From Portulaca oleracea (Eukaryota > Streptophyta > Magnoliopsida > Caryophyllales > Portulacaceae), in contig CM055877.1 in NCBI GenBank assembly GCA_029582165.1, forward strand, positions 8,485,855 through 8,549,854: 64,000 bases of DNA, in the 5' to 3' direction. How positions within the stretch are numbered: the first letter of the stretch is position 1; every line of letters begins with the position of its first letter. The position numbers were made by a program, and so were the translations under genes. Below the pieces are notes generated by a model. That model had not been told where the DNA came from, ran no database searches, and was given only the letters and a program-made list of their open reading frames with translations. This document shows positions 46,092 through 56,627 of this stretch, piece after piece.

Positions 46092-46310
46092 AATAAGATT
46101 GAAACCCTAGAAATCGCAAAGTTGGGTTGCTAGGGTTTAGGGTTTAGAGGGCATCACAAAATTGAAACTCAAATTGCATATAGCATTCTTCCAGCAATGT
46201 ATCGTTATCGACCCCATAAGATCGAAACCCTAGAAATCGCGAAGTTGGGTTGCTGGGGTTTAGGGTTTAGAGGGCACCATAAAATTGAAATTCAAAGTGC
46301 ATACAACATA
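46067..46310. repeat. Tandem duplication of the 5' end of mTERF gene 5
   Basis: Copy 1 is 46067-46189 and copy 2 is 46190-46310, a period of ~123 bp. Both contain CAGCAATGTATCGTTATCGA with the start codon, GAAACCCTAGAAATCGC, GGTTTAGGGTTTAGAGGGCA and AAAATTGAAA. About 90% identical by eye. Copy 1 includes the true start codon of gene 5 and copy 2 lies upstream of it. Confidence 0.9.
46137..46217 (-). CDS. Upstream ORF (26 aa) sharing the N-terminus of mTERF gene 5
   Basis: Created by the 123-bp duplication. It starts with ATG in the same context as the gene, encodes MGSITIHCW and then diverges (KNAICNLSF...) to a TAA inside the telo-box-like tract. It ends 46 bp before the main ATG. Whether it lies in the transcript depends on the start site, which cannot be seen. 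If it does, it could reduce translation of gene 5. Confidence 0.5.
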   Translation of the reverse strand: MGSITIHCWKNAICNLSFNFVMPSKP

Positions 46311-46368
46311 CTCTCTCGTGCAGTCGTGCCTTTGATTAAATTGGAGTGGGCATTGGGTAGTATAATAA

Positions 46369-46617
46369 TCCCTCCGTTCCTGAATAATGTTTTACCTTTT
46401 ATATGTCATTCATGTTTTTTAAGGTTCGTCTTTAATCAACAGCTTTGAACATAATATTTTACAAAAAAAATATAATATTATACTTTTTATTAGTAATTTT
46501 TTTTACGAATATAATGATATCAATTTGGTTTGATGGATCATTATAAAAATTAAAATATTAGCGGTTAAAATTTTTGACACGATTACCTAGATGACACTTA
46601 AATAAAAACGGGGAGAG
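46369..46617. mobile_element. Stowaway-like MITE, family B, degraded
   Basis: It begins CCCTCCGTTCC and ends CGGGGAGAG before TA. Internal text (TATAATATTATACTTTTTATTAGTAATTTT and an AATGATATCAATTT-like block) matches family B copies at 6.8, 52.9 and 53.5 kb. It is upstream of mTERF gene 5. Confidence 0.65.
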
Positions 46618-47049
46618 TAACTTTTTTTTTTGCCAAAAAGAATAGTGTTATTTAATAACATTCATAAACTAATGACTCTGCGAAAGTTTGGATCGTTTAA
46701 GTATTTGCTGATGCCAAGACTCGAGATAAAAATGAATGTTTATTACTCGGGTTTTTAAGTTGAACCAAGTTGAATAATTCAAACTAACTTAAATTCATGT
46801 CAAGGTCGAGTTTGGACAATAGAGTTAGGAAATATATTTTGTCGAAAGTTTCAATTAATAACAAGGCTAAAAATCTATGACTATATTCGGATAATAGAGT
46901 GACGAAATATATTGTGTCACTCAGTAATCAGTATGGAGTTTCAGACAAACAATCAGGAACCTCGCCGTAACTTGGTCAAGTAAGGGGAAAAGAATGAAGA
47001 ACACTTGACACTAGTTGCTGAGAAGTTACAAAGCACTAAAGTCATAGAT
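46618..47049. other. Intergenic stretch between genes 5 and 6, no gene
   Basis: AT-rich. Contains a short repeated phrase (GGAAATATATTTTGTC and CGAAATATATTGTGTC near 46848 and 46903), indicating a ~55-bp imperfect duplication. Nothing else supported. Confidence 0.4.
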
Positions 47050-47400
47050 AGTCTGCAAATGGCAAATGCAATGTCTGAATCTGTTTATTACACTTTCACA
47101 TCAGAACTATCTTCAGAAATCAAGATCCGTGTCCGATTACACACTGGTTCGATCGAGGGGATACTAGTATTAAGCATCAACGACTACAACTCCGACCAAC
47201 AAAGGCACACAAGCAATGAAGACTTAGCAGACTATAAATGCAATGAATGTAAGGACATTAGAACTAAGCCAAAATAAAGAAGCTACATCTATCATTTCTT
47301 CCTTCTTCAAAGATGGTTTTAGATGCAACCCTTCGATGACTAGTTGCCCTGAACAACTAAAAATGTTCATGCACTTTCTAAACCATGAGACGTGCTCGTT
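47050..47400. repeat. Third copy of the mTERF 3'-flank repeat
   Basis: Matches 44007-44330 and 44391-44690 in order: CAGAACTATCTTCAGAAATCAAGATCCG (47104), GGGGATAC, AGGCACACAAGCAATGAAGAC, GCTACATCTATCATTTCTTC, then TTCATGCACTTTCTAAACCA (~47367). Confidence 0.75.
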
Positions 47401-47422
47401 TATTAACAGCACTTTCCCAGAT

Positions 47423-48172
47423 TGAGGCATATGTATACAGACCTAAGTCACCCCAATAGGAAGCTCATAGTCAGACAAATAACACAACAGCTTAAAATTC
47501 TGAATTCACCCATAAGAAGATTTACCCAATGACGACGACATACAACTCATTAGCTAGCAATCTCACCGGTTTTTTCACTTTGAATCTTTGATTCCTGAAA
47601 CCATGGGAAGTGTTTCCGCTTCTTATATTGCCGCGTAGTAGAGGAGGAGCATATACTCTTGGTGTATATTTGAGGCATATGTATACAAACCCAAGTCACC
47701 CCAAAAGGAAGCTCATAATCAGACATATAAGAAAGCAGCTCTAAATTCTGAATTCACCCACAAGAAGAATACCCAATGATGACGATATACAACTCATTAA
47801 CCAGCAATTGCACCTATTTCTTCACTTTGAATGATTCCTGAAGCCATTGAAAATTTTTCCGCCTCTTATATTGCCGCGTAGTAGAGGAGGAGCTTATACT
47901 CTTGGTGTATATTTGAGGCATATGTATACAGACCCAAGTCACCCCAAAAGGAAGCTCATAATCAGACATATAAGCCAGCAGCTCAAAATTCTGAATTCAC
48001 CCACAAGAAGATTTACCCAATGACAACGATATACAAGTAATCAACTCATTCATTAGCCAGCAATCATACCGGTTTTTTCACTTTGAATCTTTGATTCCTG
48101 AAACCATTGGAGATCCTTTCGCCTCTTATATTGCCGCGTAGTAAAGGAGGAACTTATACTCTTGGTGTATAT
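47423..48172 (-). repeat. Three tandem copies of the 3' tail of mTERF gene 6
   Basis: Units start at 47423, 47671 and 47914, each with TGAGGCATATGTATACA, so the periods are 248 and 243 bp. Each unit holds 3' flank plus the last ~33-37 codons of the gene on the minus strand. The two extra tails end at stop codons near 47550 and 47814 and still read as open protein tails (YTKSI(C/S)SSSTTRQYK). The third unit is the real gene end and joins the rest of the gene at about 48172. Confidence 0.93.
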
Positions 48173-49336
48173 CAGAAGGAGATCAGGAATCTCACCCTCA
48201 AACGGTCGCACAAACCTCGCCAAGAACACAGATTCACTTATTTGCATCAGAGAATAAAAAGCTCCCCGAATCAATCCCGTATCTTTCAGAAGCTCAAACA
48301 CAATATACCGCGGCACTAATCTCTTCTCCAAGCTATAACTTAACATGGCAGAGTGTGCAACAATGTACCCCGGATCATACCCCAACTTGTCCACGAAAAA
48401 CCTCAACTTCTCCTTGAGATTCGCTTCTGACAGCGCAAAGCAAAGGGGCCTACGCCGGAACAAACCCTCCATATCCGATCGGTCCCACCCAAAGCTCTCG
48501 AAAACCCGGCATTTGGACTCGATCGTCTCCTCATTCAGACAAGTCAGGACATGAATCGCATCGAGCAAATTCGGCGAGTTCATAGCAACCCCCCACTTGG
48601 TCTCGGCCTGGGTCAATATCTCCTTGAAAGCTTCGGGCCTTCGCATAAATGGCGAAGGGAGTTGAAGTATGTGTTTTCGAATCGACTCGATAGGGATGCC
48701 AAGAGATTGTAATGTGGATACATTGCAAACAAGATGTTTCGGAACTAATCGCAGCATGTTGAATCTAAGACCCTTGATTACTCGAACTACATCCTCATCA
48801 CTACCCATAATAGCTCTCAAATCTTCAATCACAGGTCGAATGGTTGAATCCAACCCGTCGGATAAAAGTAGAGGTTGGGTCGGAATAACACGAGAAAAAT
48901 CGGAGACGGATAAACCTAGGTCTTGGAAGAACTTCATCTTGGGTTCTAGGGTTTTCTCGATTCGGGAAGCTAGGATTTGGGGCGCGAAATAAACGACGTT
49001 TCGAATTTGGGGTTTTTGGAAACCCTTTTGATGGAGGAAATTGATGACTGAATCGGCTTTTCTGAGTAAATTGGGGTCGCATACCTTCTTGGCTCCGTTG
49101 AATTTACGGCGTTTGGCGAGCTTGGAGGAAGTAGAAATGGCGTCTTTCTCGGAGAAATCGAGTGAATTCATCAACCAATTCGTGATCGTGGAGAGAGAAT
49201 AGGGTTCTTCAGAAGTAGAAATCGGTCCTATTGTTGTTGTTGCAGAGGTTGAATACAAGAAATGGCGCTGCAGAATGCAACATCTGAAGGAGAAAATGGC
49301 ATTGAATTTCCAGCAATGTATCGTTACGGAACTCAT
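48053..49336 (-). CDS. mTERF family protein, gene 6 (427 aa)
   Basis: Intact single-exon mTERF gene, tandem sister of gene 5 and very similar along its length. The presequence has QRHFLYSTSA near residue 23-32. LDFSEKDAIST and LGYDPGYIVAHSA mark the start and the C-terminal block. The last ~37 codons lie in a tandemly repeated segment. The tail is basic and ends with a short extension absent from gene 5. The start ATG has the same following codons (SVTIHCW) as gene 5, and the leader includes GAAACCCTAG. Predicted mitochondrial nucleic-acid-binding factor; target unknown. Confidence 0.92.
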   Translation of the reverse strand: MSSVTIHCWKFNAIFSFRCCILQRHFLYSTSATTTIGPISTSEEPYSLSTITNWLMNSLDFSEKDAISTSSKLAKRRKFNGAKKVCDPNLLRKADSVINFLHQKGFQKPQIRNVVYFAPQILASRIEKTLEPKMKFFQDLGLSVSDFSRVIPTQPLLLSDGLDSTIRPVIEDLRAIMGSDEDVVRVIKGLRFNMLRLVPKHLVCNVSTLQSLGIPIESIRKHILQLPSPFMRRPEAFKEILTQAETKWGVAMNSPNLLDAIHVLTCLNEETIESKCRVFESFGWDRSDMEGLFRRRPLCFALSEANLKEKLRFFVDKLGYDPGYIVAHSAMLSYSLEKRLVPRYIVFELLKDTGLIRGAFYSLMQISESVFLARFVRPFEGEIPDLLLIYTKSISSSFTTRQYKRRKDLQWFQESKIQSEKTGMIAG

Positions 49337-49506
49337 GAGATTGAAACCCTAGAATTCACTAAGTTCGGCTCCTAGATAATCGCTCTTCTAGTTCTATGTA
49401 CACTGTAGAGGGCTCCATAAAATTGAAATTCAAAGAGCATTCTACCTCCTCCATTTCTTTTCATTTGTCACCTTGATATTTGTATAATAAAAAATTTAGG
49501 CATTTA

Positions 49507-49802
49507 CTCCGTCCATTCCATATTAATTGACATATTTTCAAAATTTTCACATACCATGGTATAACTAAAAAAACAACCCAAATAATTACATAGTACCATT
49601 TTTCAAGGTATTTATTCGAATACCAAGGTGTAGATAGTGAGAGAATGTGAGTAGGGATAATTTTTATTGATTGAAAAAGTAAAAAGTTAATATAATTATT
49701 AGAGTCAAAATAATTAAATTAGGTATTGGAAAATGGAAAGTGACAATTATTTTGGAACAAAAAAAATTAGTTAAAGTGTCAATTAATATGGAACGGAGGG
49801 AG
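49507..49802. mobile_element. Stowaway-like MITE, family A, complete (296 bp)
   Basis: The ends (CTCCGTCCATTCCATATTAA and complement CTCCCTCCGTTCCATATTAA) are inverted, with TA on each side. The adjoining ATTGACA word is inverted as well. It shares internal text (AAGGTGTAGATAGTGAGAGAATGTGAGTAG-like) with the interrupted copy at 52820. It is upstream of mTERF gene 6. Confidence 0.85.
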
Positions 49803-49804
49803 TA

Positions 49805-50064
49805 GGGTTTATCAAATTCTTGAGTAACTTCAGTTTATTAAAATTTATCAGTTTTACTTAAATTTACTAAAATTTACCCAAACTAACAAAGTTAAAAAAT
49901 AGAAAGTTAATTATGATATGTTAACATAAATTTGTCAAAAGTTACCAAAAATTACTAAAATTTACCAAAAATTATCAAAAGTTATCTAAATTTAACTTTT
50001 GCCCAACTATTTTTTACCCGTGAATTTAATATATACTTAGTATTTTAATTTGCATAATGGTTCA
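49805..50064. repeat. Simple degenerate repeat of TTACCAAAATTTA-type units
   Basis: About 49850-49990 is made of variants of AAATTTACCAAAA and AAAGTTACCAAAAATTA. Non-coding. Confidence 0.6.
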
Positions 50065-52819
50065 CTAGTCTTTGTGCCCGTGCAATGCACGGGTTTATTT
50101 TGTCTTATTTGTTGTTTTTATTTGTTTTAAAGTTATGTTTTCCCTTCGTTTATTCAATGTTTGGTTCAAGTAGTATTACGAAATTTGAAATGATTTTCAT
50201 TATCTTATTTTAATTTGCCTAACGCATTTTAGAATTATTTAGTAAATCAAAAGTTACTTGTACTAAAGCATTGTATAATATTCATCATGTAAATTTGAAA
50301 TTAATTTTCAACTTAGTATATTTTCTTGAAATTGTTATTTTTATTGTTTTATGCTTATTATTTGGTGCCGTTGTTCTGGTCTTGACGATTCATGCTTCCC
50401 TACAATTATATCAAATAAATTCATCATGTTTTTCTTTGTATTGCCAATGTAAATAATTTCATTGATTCTATTGTAATACAGTGGCAATCGTATCTTCTTG
50501 GTACTTTTATTTAATAAATTTTCCTACCTTTCTTTGTTTCTTTTTCAATTGGTGATTTCCCTTATTGCCACATAGTATCCCTTTAATTAAAGTTTTGTTA
50601 TGATTGTATGCATTTGGTATTTGACCTCGGCCTGTTGGATTGGTTTGTAGTCCAAACGTTAGTAATTGGAGTTATTATAATGACATTTTATTTTGTTTTT
50701 GTTAAATTTCATTGTGGAACTTTATATATCTTGTTGATCTAGTTTAATAGGTTTCCCGTTTTTTGTGCTGGAGTTATGTTGAATACCTTTTGTGGTGTCA
50801 ATTTCCCAACATGACTTTGTGAATTGACATTTTCCTTAAGTATGAATCTTGTTCAACTCACTCCTATAAATTAAAATATTTTTTTGTAAAAGAGTTTGAT
50901 TGTTTATTTGTATCCATGTAATAAATAAATTGTTTAATTAAACACATAACGTAAATGAAGTGTCGAGATAGTAAGGAACAGTTGCATATGATCGAGTATG
51001 TTTAATTACTTGTTCATTTCATGCATGATGCAAAAGGTAAGGCAAGACTAAACAACCTATATTTTTTTCTACTTGTCTTAATTATTTGGAAAATTGGATT
51101 TTAATAATCTATATACTTTACTTTGAACTATTGGACCTTCGTTGTTTTGGACTGCGTTCTTTTTGTTGGGTTGTGTTATTCCCAATTTTTAGTTTTCCCT
51201 TGTTCAATACTACTAATAAGACTAACAATTATAATTAATAATTAATATTAATAATAAGTACCACATATGTTCTTTTTCCCGACTTTTTGGACTAACTTGT
51301 TTCATTCATATTATATATGTCATTTACCAATTTCAATGATATACTAGTTACTACTTTTCTTATTTTTCCATTAACATTCATTGAATCAACTTCAAATTTT
51401 AATTTTAATTGACCATAATTTATATTTTGATTCATGTACAATTTTCTCCCATGCAAACAGTTTTTTTTCCACCTATTTCATTTTCTTCATTTGATATCTT
51501 ACCATGAAAAGTAATTATTGAAAATAGGGAAATTAGATGGGTACTAAATTTCTAGTTTGCGTTATGTTTGATTAATTTTTTATATTGTTTGTGTTCACCC
51601 CTTAAAGACAAAGCAACTGTCAGGCACAATTTAATGTTCTCCTACATCAATATTTAAATGTAATATTTCATGAGGTTAATGAATATTATATATTTTTTCA
51701 TTATCATTCAAGTGTCTTATTTTTCATGAAATTGGTATTTATTTTAATTTTTAACCCTAATTCTTGTGATAGTTAAGATTAATTATCAATTATAAGAATC
51801 TTAGTATGTATGAGCTATATTGGCGAATACAAATGATGCTTTAATCAAATCAACCTCATCAATTAGACATGCCTAAGGTTTTTTTTTTTGTAAATTAAAA
51901 AAAGTGCACAAAATTATAATTCTATATACAATTTATCATATTCAGTATTATAGTTATAGACTTTATTTATATCCTTTTTCTTTCAATTTAATATACAATT
52001 TATCATATGTAAATAATGTAATAATACAATATATCATGTGTACTATTTAGTATTATAGTTGTAGACTCATTATCATTTTTTGTTTCATTATCGTACAAAA
52101 TTGATTGTATTCTTCCAAAGTTTTGATGATGATAAATTCCATTTTCTTTTTCTTTTAAGTTTTGATAAAATAGAATATATGACAATGAATTTTTATCAGT
52201 ACAAAATTGATTGTAACATATATTTCAAAAGTTTATTATTTTATTTTTAATATCTCATATATTTTTTTTTATAAAATATGGATTTTTTGTGAATGATACG
52301 TGGTAGCCATAGAATAATTTTGTCTTATTTTAATATATGTAATAGTATAGATTAAGAAATAGTAGGTGGAATATGAAATCGGAAATATACAATAGATTAA
52401 TAGAGGAAGAATATATTACGTATTTGAAGTGGAAGATGAAATGGAGAATATAAGATGCAATTAGAATTGAAAGTCTAACCTGCCAAAATCAACAAAAAAA
52501 TTTAGGTATGAATAAAAAATGTGATTTATTTTATAATGAAAATGAAGATTGTAAGATGTAGATTTAGAATAAATAAAATACTATTACCTTATGATTGTAC
52601 TTTATAAATTGTGAGAGGAAACTATGGAGGGTAAAATGATTCTTTTATATAAGGGTGGAATATATATTAATAAATGGCATCATTATAATTCTCATTAAAG
52701 GGGAATTAAAGGTTATGATTATGGAGTTTTGAAAGTTTAGTATGTTAGATTTTTGGTAATTTATTTTTAATTATCATATGAATAATAGTTGTGTACTATA
52801 ATAATAAGTATAATTTATA

Positions 52820-53355
52820 CTCCATCCGTTTCATATTAATTGGCATATTTTAAAAATTTTCACATGCCAAGATTTAACTAAAAAAACTACTCACATAATT
52901 AAACAACACTACTCCCTCCGTTCTTTTTTATCTGTCATTTACGGTTTTCAGTACCAATTTTTAATCAATAATTTCTAATATAAAACTTTTATAGAAAAAT
53001 ATAATATTATACTTTTTTAATAGTATTTTTTTATTACGAATCTAATGATATCAATTTTGTATGATGAATCATTATACAAATTAAGATATTGACGGTCAAA
53101 GTTTTTGCCACAATTCCCTAGGCGACAGATAAAACAAAACGGAGGTAGTACTTTTTAAGGTGTTTTTTCGGATATAAAGGTGTAGTTAGTGAAAGAATGT
53201 GAGTAGGAGTAGTTATTATTGATTGAAAAAGTAAAAAAGTTAACATAATTATTAAAGTGAAAATAATTAAATTAGGTATTGGGAAATGAAAAATGACAAT
53301 TATTTTGGAACAAAAAAAATTAGTTTAAATGTCAATTAATATGAAACGGAGGGAG
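52820..53355. mobile_element. Stowaway-like MITE, family A, interrupted
   Basis: The ends (CTCCATCCGTTTCATATTAA and complement CTCCCTCCGTTTCATATTAA) are flanked by TA. Without the insertion it aligns well with 49507-49802. A family B MITE sits at 52912-53148. Confidence 0.85.
52912..53148. mobile_element. Stowaway-like MITE, family B, nested in family A
   Basis: 237 bp, CTCCCTCCGTTC to AACGGAGGTAG, with the TA target doubled (52910-52911 and 53149-53150). The empty site is visible in the family A copy near 49591 (ATAGTACC). Confidence 0.88.
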
Positions 53356-53506
53356 TATTTGAATATTTGACCAATTTACGTGTTTGTGCGTGCAGTGTTT
53401 GAAGCTTAGCCAATGAAAATGCTTGTTCATCTTCTACATCAGTTATAAGTTCAAGATTTTATTATATACTACTAGTATAAAATAATAATGACGATAATAA
53501 TTACTA

Positions 53507-53740
53507 CCTCTGTTTTGTTTTATCTGTCGCCTAGGAAATTGTGGTAAAAACTTTGACCGTTAATATCTTAACTTGTATAATGATTCATCATACAAAATTG
53601 ATATCATTAGATTCATAATACAAAATACTATTAAAAAAGTTTTATATTATATTTTTCTATAAAAGTTTTATATTAGAAATTATTGTTTAAAAATTGGCAC
53701 AAAAAATCGTAAATGACAGATAAAAAAGAACGGAGGGAGG
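53507..53740. mobile_element. Stowaway-like MITE, family B
   Basis: CCTCTGTTTTG start, GAACGGAGGGAGG end, sharing ATCTGTCGCCTAGG, GACCGTTAATATCTTAA and ATTGATATCATTAGATTC with the other family B copies. TA is present on the left; the right side is altered. Confidence 0.75.
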
Positions 53741-53955
53741 AGGTGTTTAAATAGTCATAGGTCAAAATAATGATGCTATCGGGGGTTTTGGGTGCTCAAC
53801 AATAATGCACTGCTATAATGCGTATCATGATAGTGTGTATTGGGATTTAGGAGTGATGCATTATATTCTTAATTTTTTAAAAAGAAAATAAAATATGGGT
53901 TTCTAATAGAATGACATGTGGCAACTATTTGTTTTGTTTTAATATATTATATAGA

Positions 53956-54258
53956 TTATACGAAATTAATGTCATTGAATTTATAATAAAAATACAAAGA
54001 AAAAGGTACAATATTGTATTTTTTTAAATAAAAACCTGTTGTGAGAAATTATTGATTAAAGATAGATATTAACAAATTTTAATGACATAAAAAAAGGAGT
54101 ATGTGGTACTTTTTTTTTTTTACATTAATAGATTGGCCTACCTACTTGTTATGTTGTCCAAATGGGGTCGTTCAACAAACCAGTTAAATCAGTGGATCCA
54201 TAAATCAACTGATTTGATTGGGTTAAACTAGTTAACTTCGCTCATCAGTTGGCATGAC
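53956..54258. other. Intergenic, degenerate MITE-like text, no gene
   Basis: About 53950-54110 resembles the right half of a family B MITE (AAATTAATGTCATTGAATT, then AAAAAGGAGTAT). No gene is supported. Confidence 0.4.
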
Positions 54259-54633
54259 TCAGTCATGAATAAAAAGAAAATCAAGAAAGCAAGAGTAAAA
54301 ACTTACCTGAAACTCAGTTGACGATCGCAAAAGACAACAGATTCCCGACGAAAATTGGAAGGGAGAGGACAGAGGAGATGGATGGGGCATGAAGAAGGAG
54401 AAAGGAGCAGCAACGATAATCGCGTAGAGGAGAGAACACAACAGTGCTCAACTTAGGGTTTTTATTTTAACTAAAAAAATCATAATGTAAAAGTAGGAAA
54501 TCAGTGCAACCAATAGTTTCTCATCGAACCGAACCAATTGAATTTTTCGAGATTTTTGGCGATTAGACCTTCCAAAGGGGTTGCAATTAAAACCGACTCG
54601 AGCTGACCACTGGTTCAGGGATCAATTGGTCCC
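54259..54633 (-). other. Exon-like segment with splice-donor consensus
   Basis: On the minus strand an AAACCCTAA motif (~54460) is followed by a CT-rich leader-like sequence, an ATG frame (MCSLLYAIIVAAPFSF...) and TTTCAG|GTAAGT (~54305). It looks like a first exon, but no following exon was found downstream. It may be a captured gene fragment. The protein is not recognised. Confidence 0.3.
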
Positions 54634-54857
54634 TAAAAATAAACACAGCTCCTTGAGCTGCTTCTACGAGAGAGGAAGAAAAGAGAATGGGAATATGAAC
54701 AATGAATCTGATCGATTGAAAAACAAGAGACAGGAGGAGGAGTATTTAAATAGAAACAAGGAGAAAAGAAAGAAAAGAAAAACAAGAAAAACAACCTAAC
54801 TAACTTAACTAACTATTAAAAAAAAAAAAAAAAAAGATACACATATATATCCTAACA
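54634..54857 (-). repeat. 3' LTR of copia element 2
   Basis: 224 bp. It reads TAAAAATAAAC...CCTAACA on the plus strand and matches 63736-63953, with a longer A-run and a TG to TA change at its edge. Confidence 0.92.
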
Positions 54858-55082
54858 CCCCCCTCAAATTGGAGGTGGATGAACCCCCAATTTGTTTAAA
54901 ACAGTATGATGCTGGAAACCGGGTAATGACTTGGTGAGGATGTCGGCAAGCTGTGTATTGGTGGAAGTATGCTCCAAAGAGATGAGACCATCATCAAGTT
55001 TCTACCTAACATAATGACAATCAATCTCGATGTGTTTGGTCCTTTCATGAAACACAGGGTTCTTGGCTATATAAATTGCAAC

Positions 55083-55410
55083 TTAGTTATCACACTTCAC
55101 GGGTATAGCAGCAATATTTTCAACTTCTAACTCATGAAACAGTCGACTTAGCCAGGCTAGTTCTGCAACAAGCCTTCTTAGACTCCTATATTCTGCTTCT
55201 GTGGAAGATAGTGAAACTATTGGTTGTTTCTTGGATTTCCAGGAGACCAAAGTGTTCCCAAGAAAGACCAAGAAACCACTGATTGACTTCCTAGTGTGCT
55301 TGCATGCTCCCCAATCCGAGTCACTGTAACCTCTGAGATTGAAGTTATCTTCCTTATGAATCAGAATGCCTGGATTGGGATGTCCTTGAAGGTATCTGAG
55401 GGTGTGTATG
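55083..55410 (-). pseudogene. Copia element 2, RNase H end
   Basis: The minus strand encodes LVSWKSKKQPIVSLSSTEAE, the copia RNase H motif, and upstream text that continues across the nested insertion into 59814-59960. Stop codons interrupt it at both sides. Confidence 0.88.
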
Positions 55411-56613
55411 TGAACCGTATCGGGTTCAGTGTCGGGTTCGGTGCCAAGCTTTCATAGCCGGGATTGTGGTTAAAGATAAGATCGATGAAATCCCGACCCA
55501 TCATCACCGGACTAAAACCGCTCACCCACTCGTTTTCAGGAATTGTTACACCTTTACAAAAGGCGGGGTGGTGAGCATCACACTATCGTGGCCTCGGCGA
55601 GCCATCCTTGTTGGAGTAAGGAGAGGCTCGGGACTTGTCAACAACCTCGGAGGCCTCGGGACCGGATTGGGTCATCTCGGGAATGAAGGGCGTGTTGGTA
55701 TCCAGTCTCGGAAGTAACCAAGTTAATAACTTGCAAGGGGGAAGGCGATCAGAGGTTGGAAATGCGCGCGCCTTCACGTTTCGGGTCATAACTCCTTCAA
55801 TACAACTCCGATGAGGCTCAAATTTTGGGAGCTTATAGTACACACTGAGAGCTTTCCAACGATATCTTACGGGCCTAAAACGGAGTTCGGATGAAGAAGT
55901 TATGCGCATTTGAAGTCGCCAGGGAAAACTGCCCAGAAGCGTTGCTCGCCCGAGCCAATCATCTGCTCGCCCGAGCAACCATTCTGCCCTGTTTGTCACG
56001 GGCGCCCAGGGCGGACAGAAGGCCTGCTCGCCCGAGCAAGCTGCTGGCTCGCCCGAGCCAGCATTCTGTCGCGCCCGCGACCCATCTTGGCGCCGACAGT
56101 TAAGGCGATCGAGCCGAGGCTACCGCCCGAGCCACTCCCGCCGCTCGAGCCGACTTGGCTGCCCAAGACACGAATCGCCGACGATCGACGCCAGCAGGCA
56201 CCGCTCGCCCGCCGCCCCTCGCTGCCGAGCCGCCCCGACGGATGCAGCGTATTTTCGTCTTTGCCTGTTTAGCCTAATTCCTAGTTTATTATAAATAGCT
56301 TGTTATCTCATTTTTCCAGCAGCTTTTGATGATTATGAAAATGCTTATGCATTGGTTAGGGCTTCCCTAAACTTCTCTCAAAATCTAGATTACTTTATCC
56401 ATTAATTAAGTGGTGGTGTTTCTAGTCATTCCTTTATTGATCATTTGGTGGATTTTCCTTTATGATGGTCACGGTGGGGTGTTAGGCCTTTGGTGGTGGA
56501 TTCTCCTTTATCCAAGGTCATATCCAATCCCTTTGGTGTTTCAAGCTTTCGTTGATTGTTGATTCAAGGTTCTCAAGCTAGTTATTCAATCTCTCCCATC
56601 GCGCCACGCTCCA
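55411..56613 (+). repeat. 5' LTR of the zinc-knuckle element (1,203 bp)
   Basis: It contains a GC-rich core (~55940-56240) with several GCTCGCCCGAGC-type palindromes and TGTCGCGCCCGCGAC. It ends in CTCCA followed by the primer site. Confidence 0.93.
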
Positions 56614-56615
56614 TT

Positions 56616-56627
56616 TGGTATCAGAGC
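56616..56627 (+). other. Primer binding site (initiator tRNA-Met)
   Basis: TGGTATCAGAGC, 2 bp after the 5' LTR. Confidence 0.92.

Larger units (their letters stand above)
50065..53955 (-). mobile_element. Probable non-autonomous Helitron(s)
   Basis: On the minus strand the low-coordinate end reads hairpin (CCCGTGC/GCACGGG, 50077-50093), then a short spacer, then CTAG (50065-50068) followed by T, the 3' signature of Helitrons. The matching 5' end should be A followed by TC. Two candidates exist: TCTATATAATATATTAAAAC ending at 53955, and the related TCTATACTATTACATATATT ending near 52351. They are homologous (both continue AACAAA/AAGACAAA and then a GCCACRTG/GCTACCACGT text), so two Helitron 5' ends may be nested. 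No Rep/helicase is present. The AT-rich interior was otherwise not recognised. Confidence 0.55.

Noticed and set aside
50271..50456. 61-codon hydrophobic plus-strand frame
   Set aside because: AT-rich chance frame within the Helitron-like region; no homology recognised and no promoter features.
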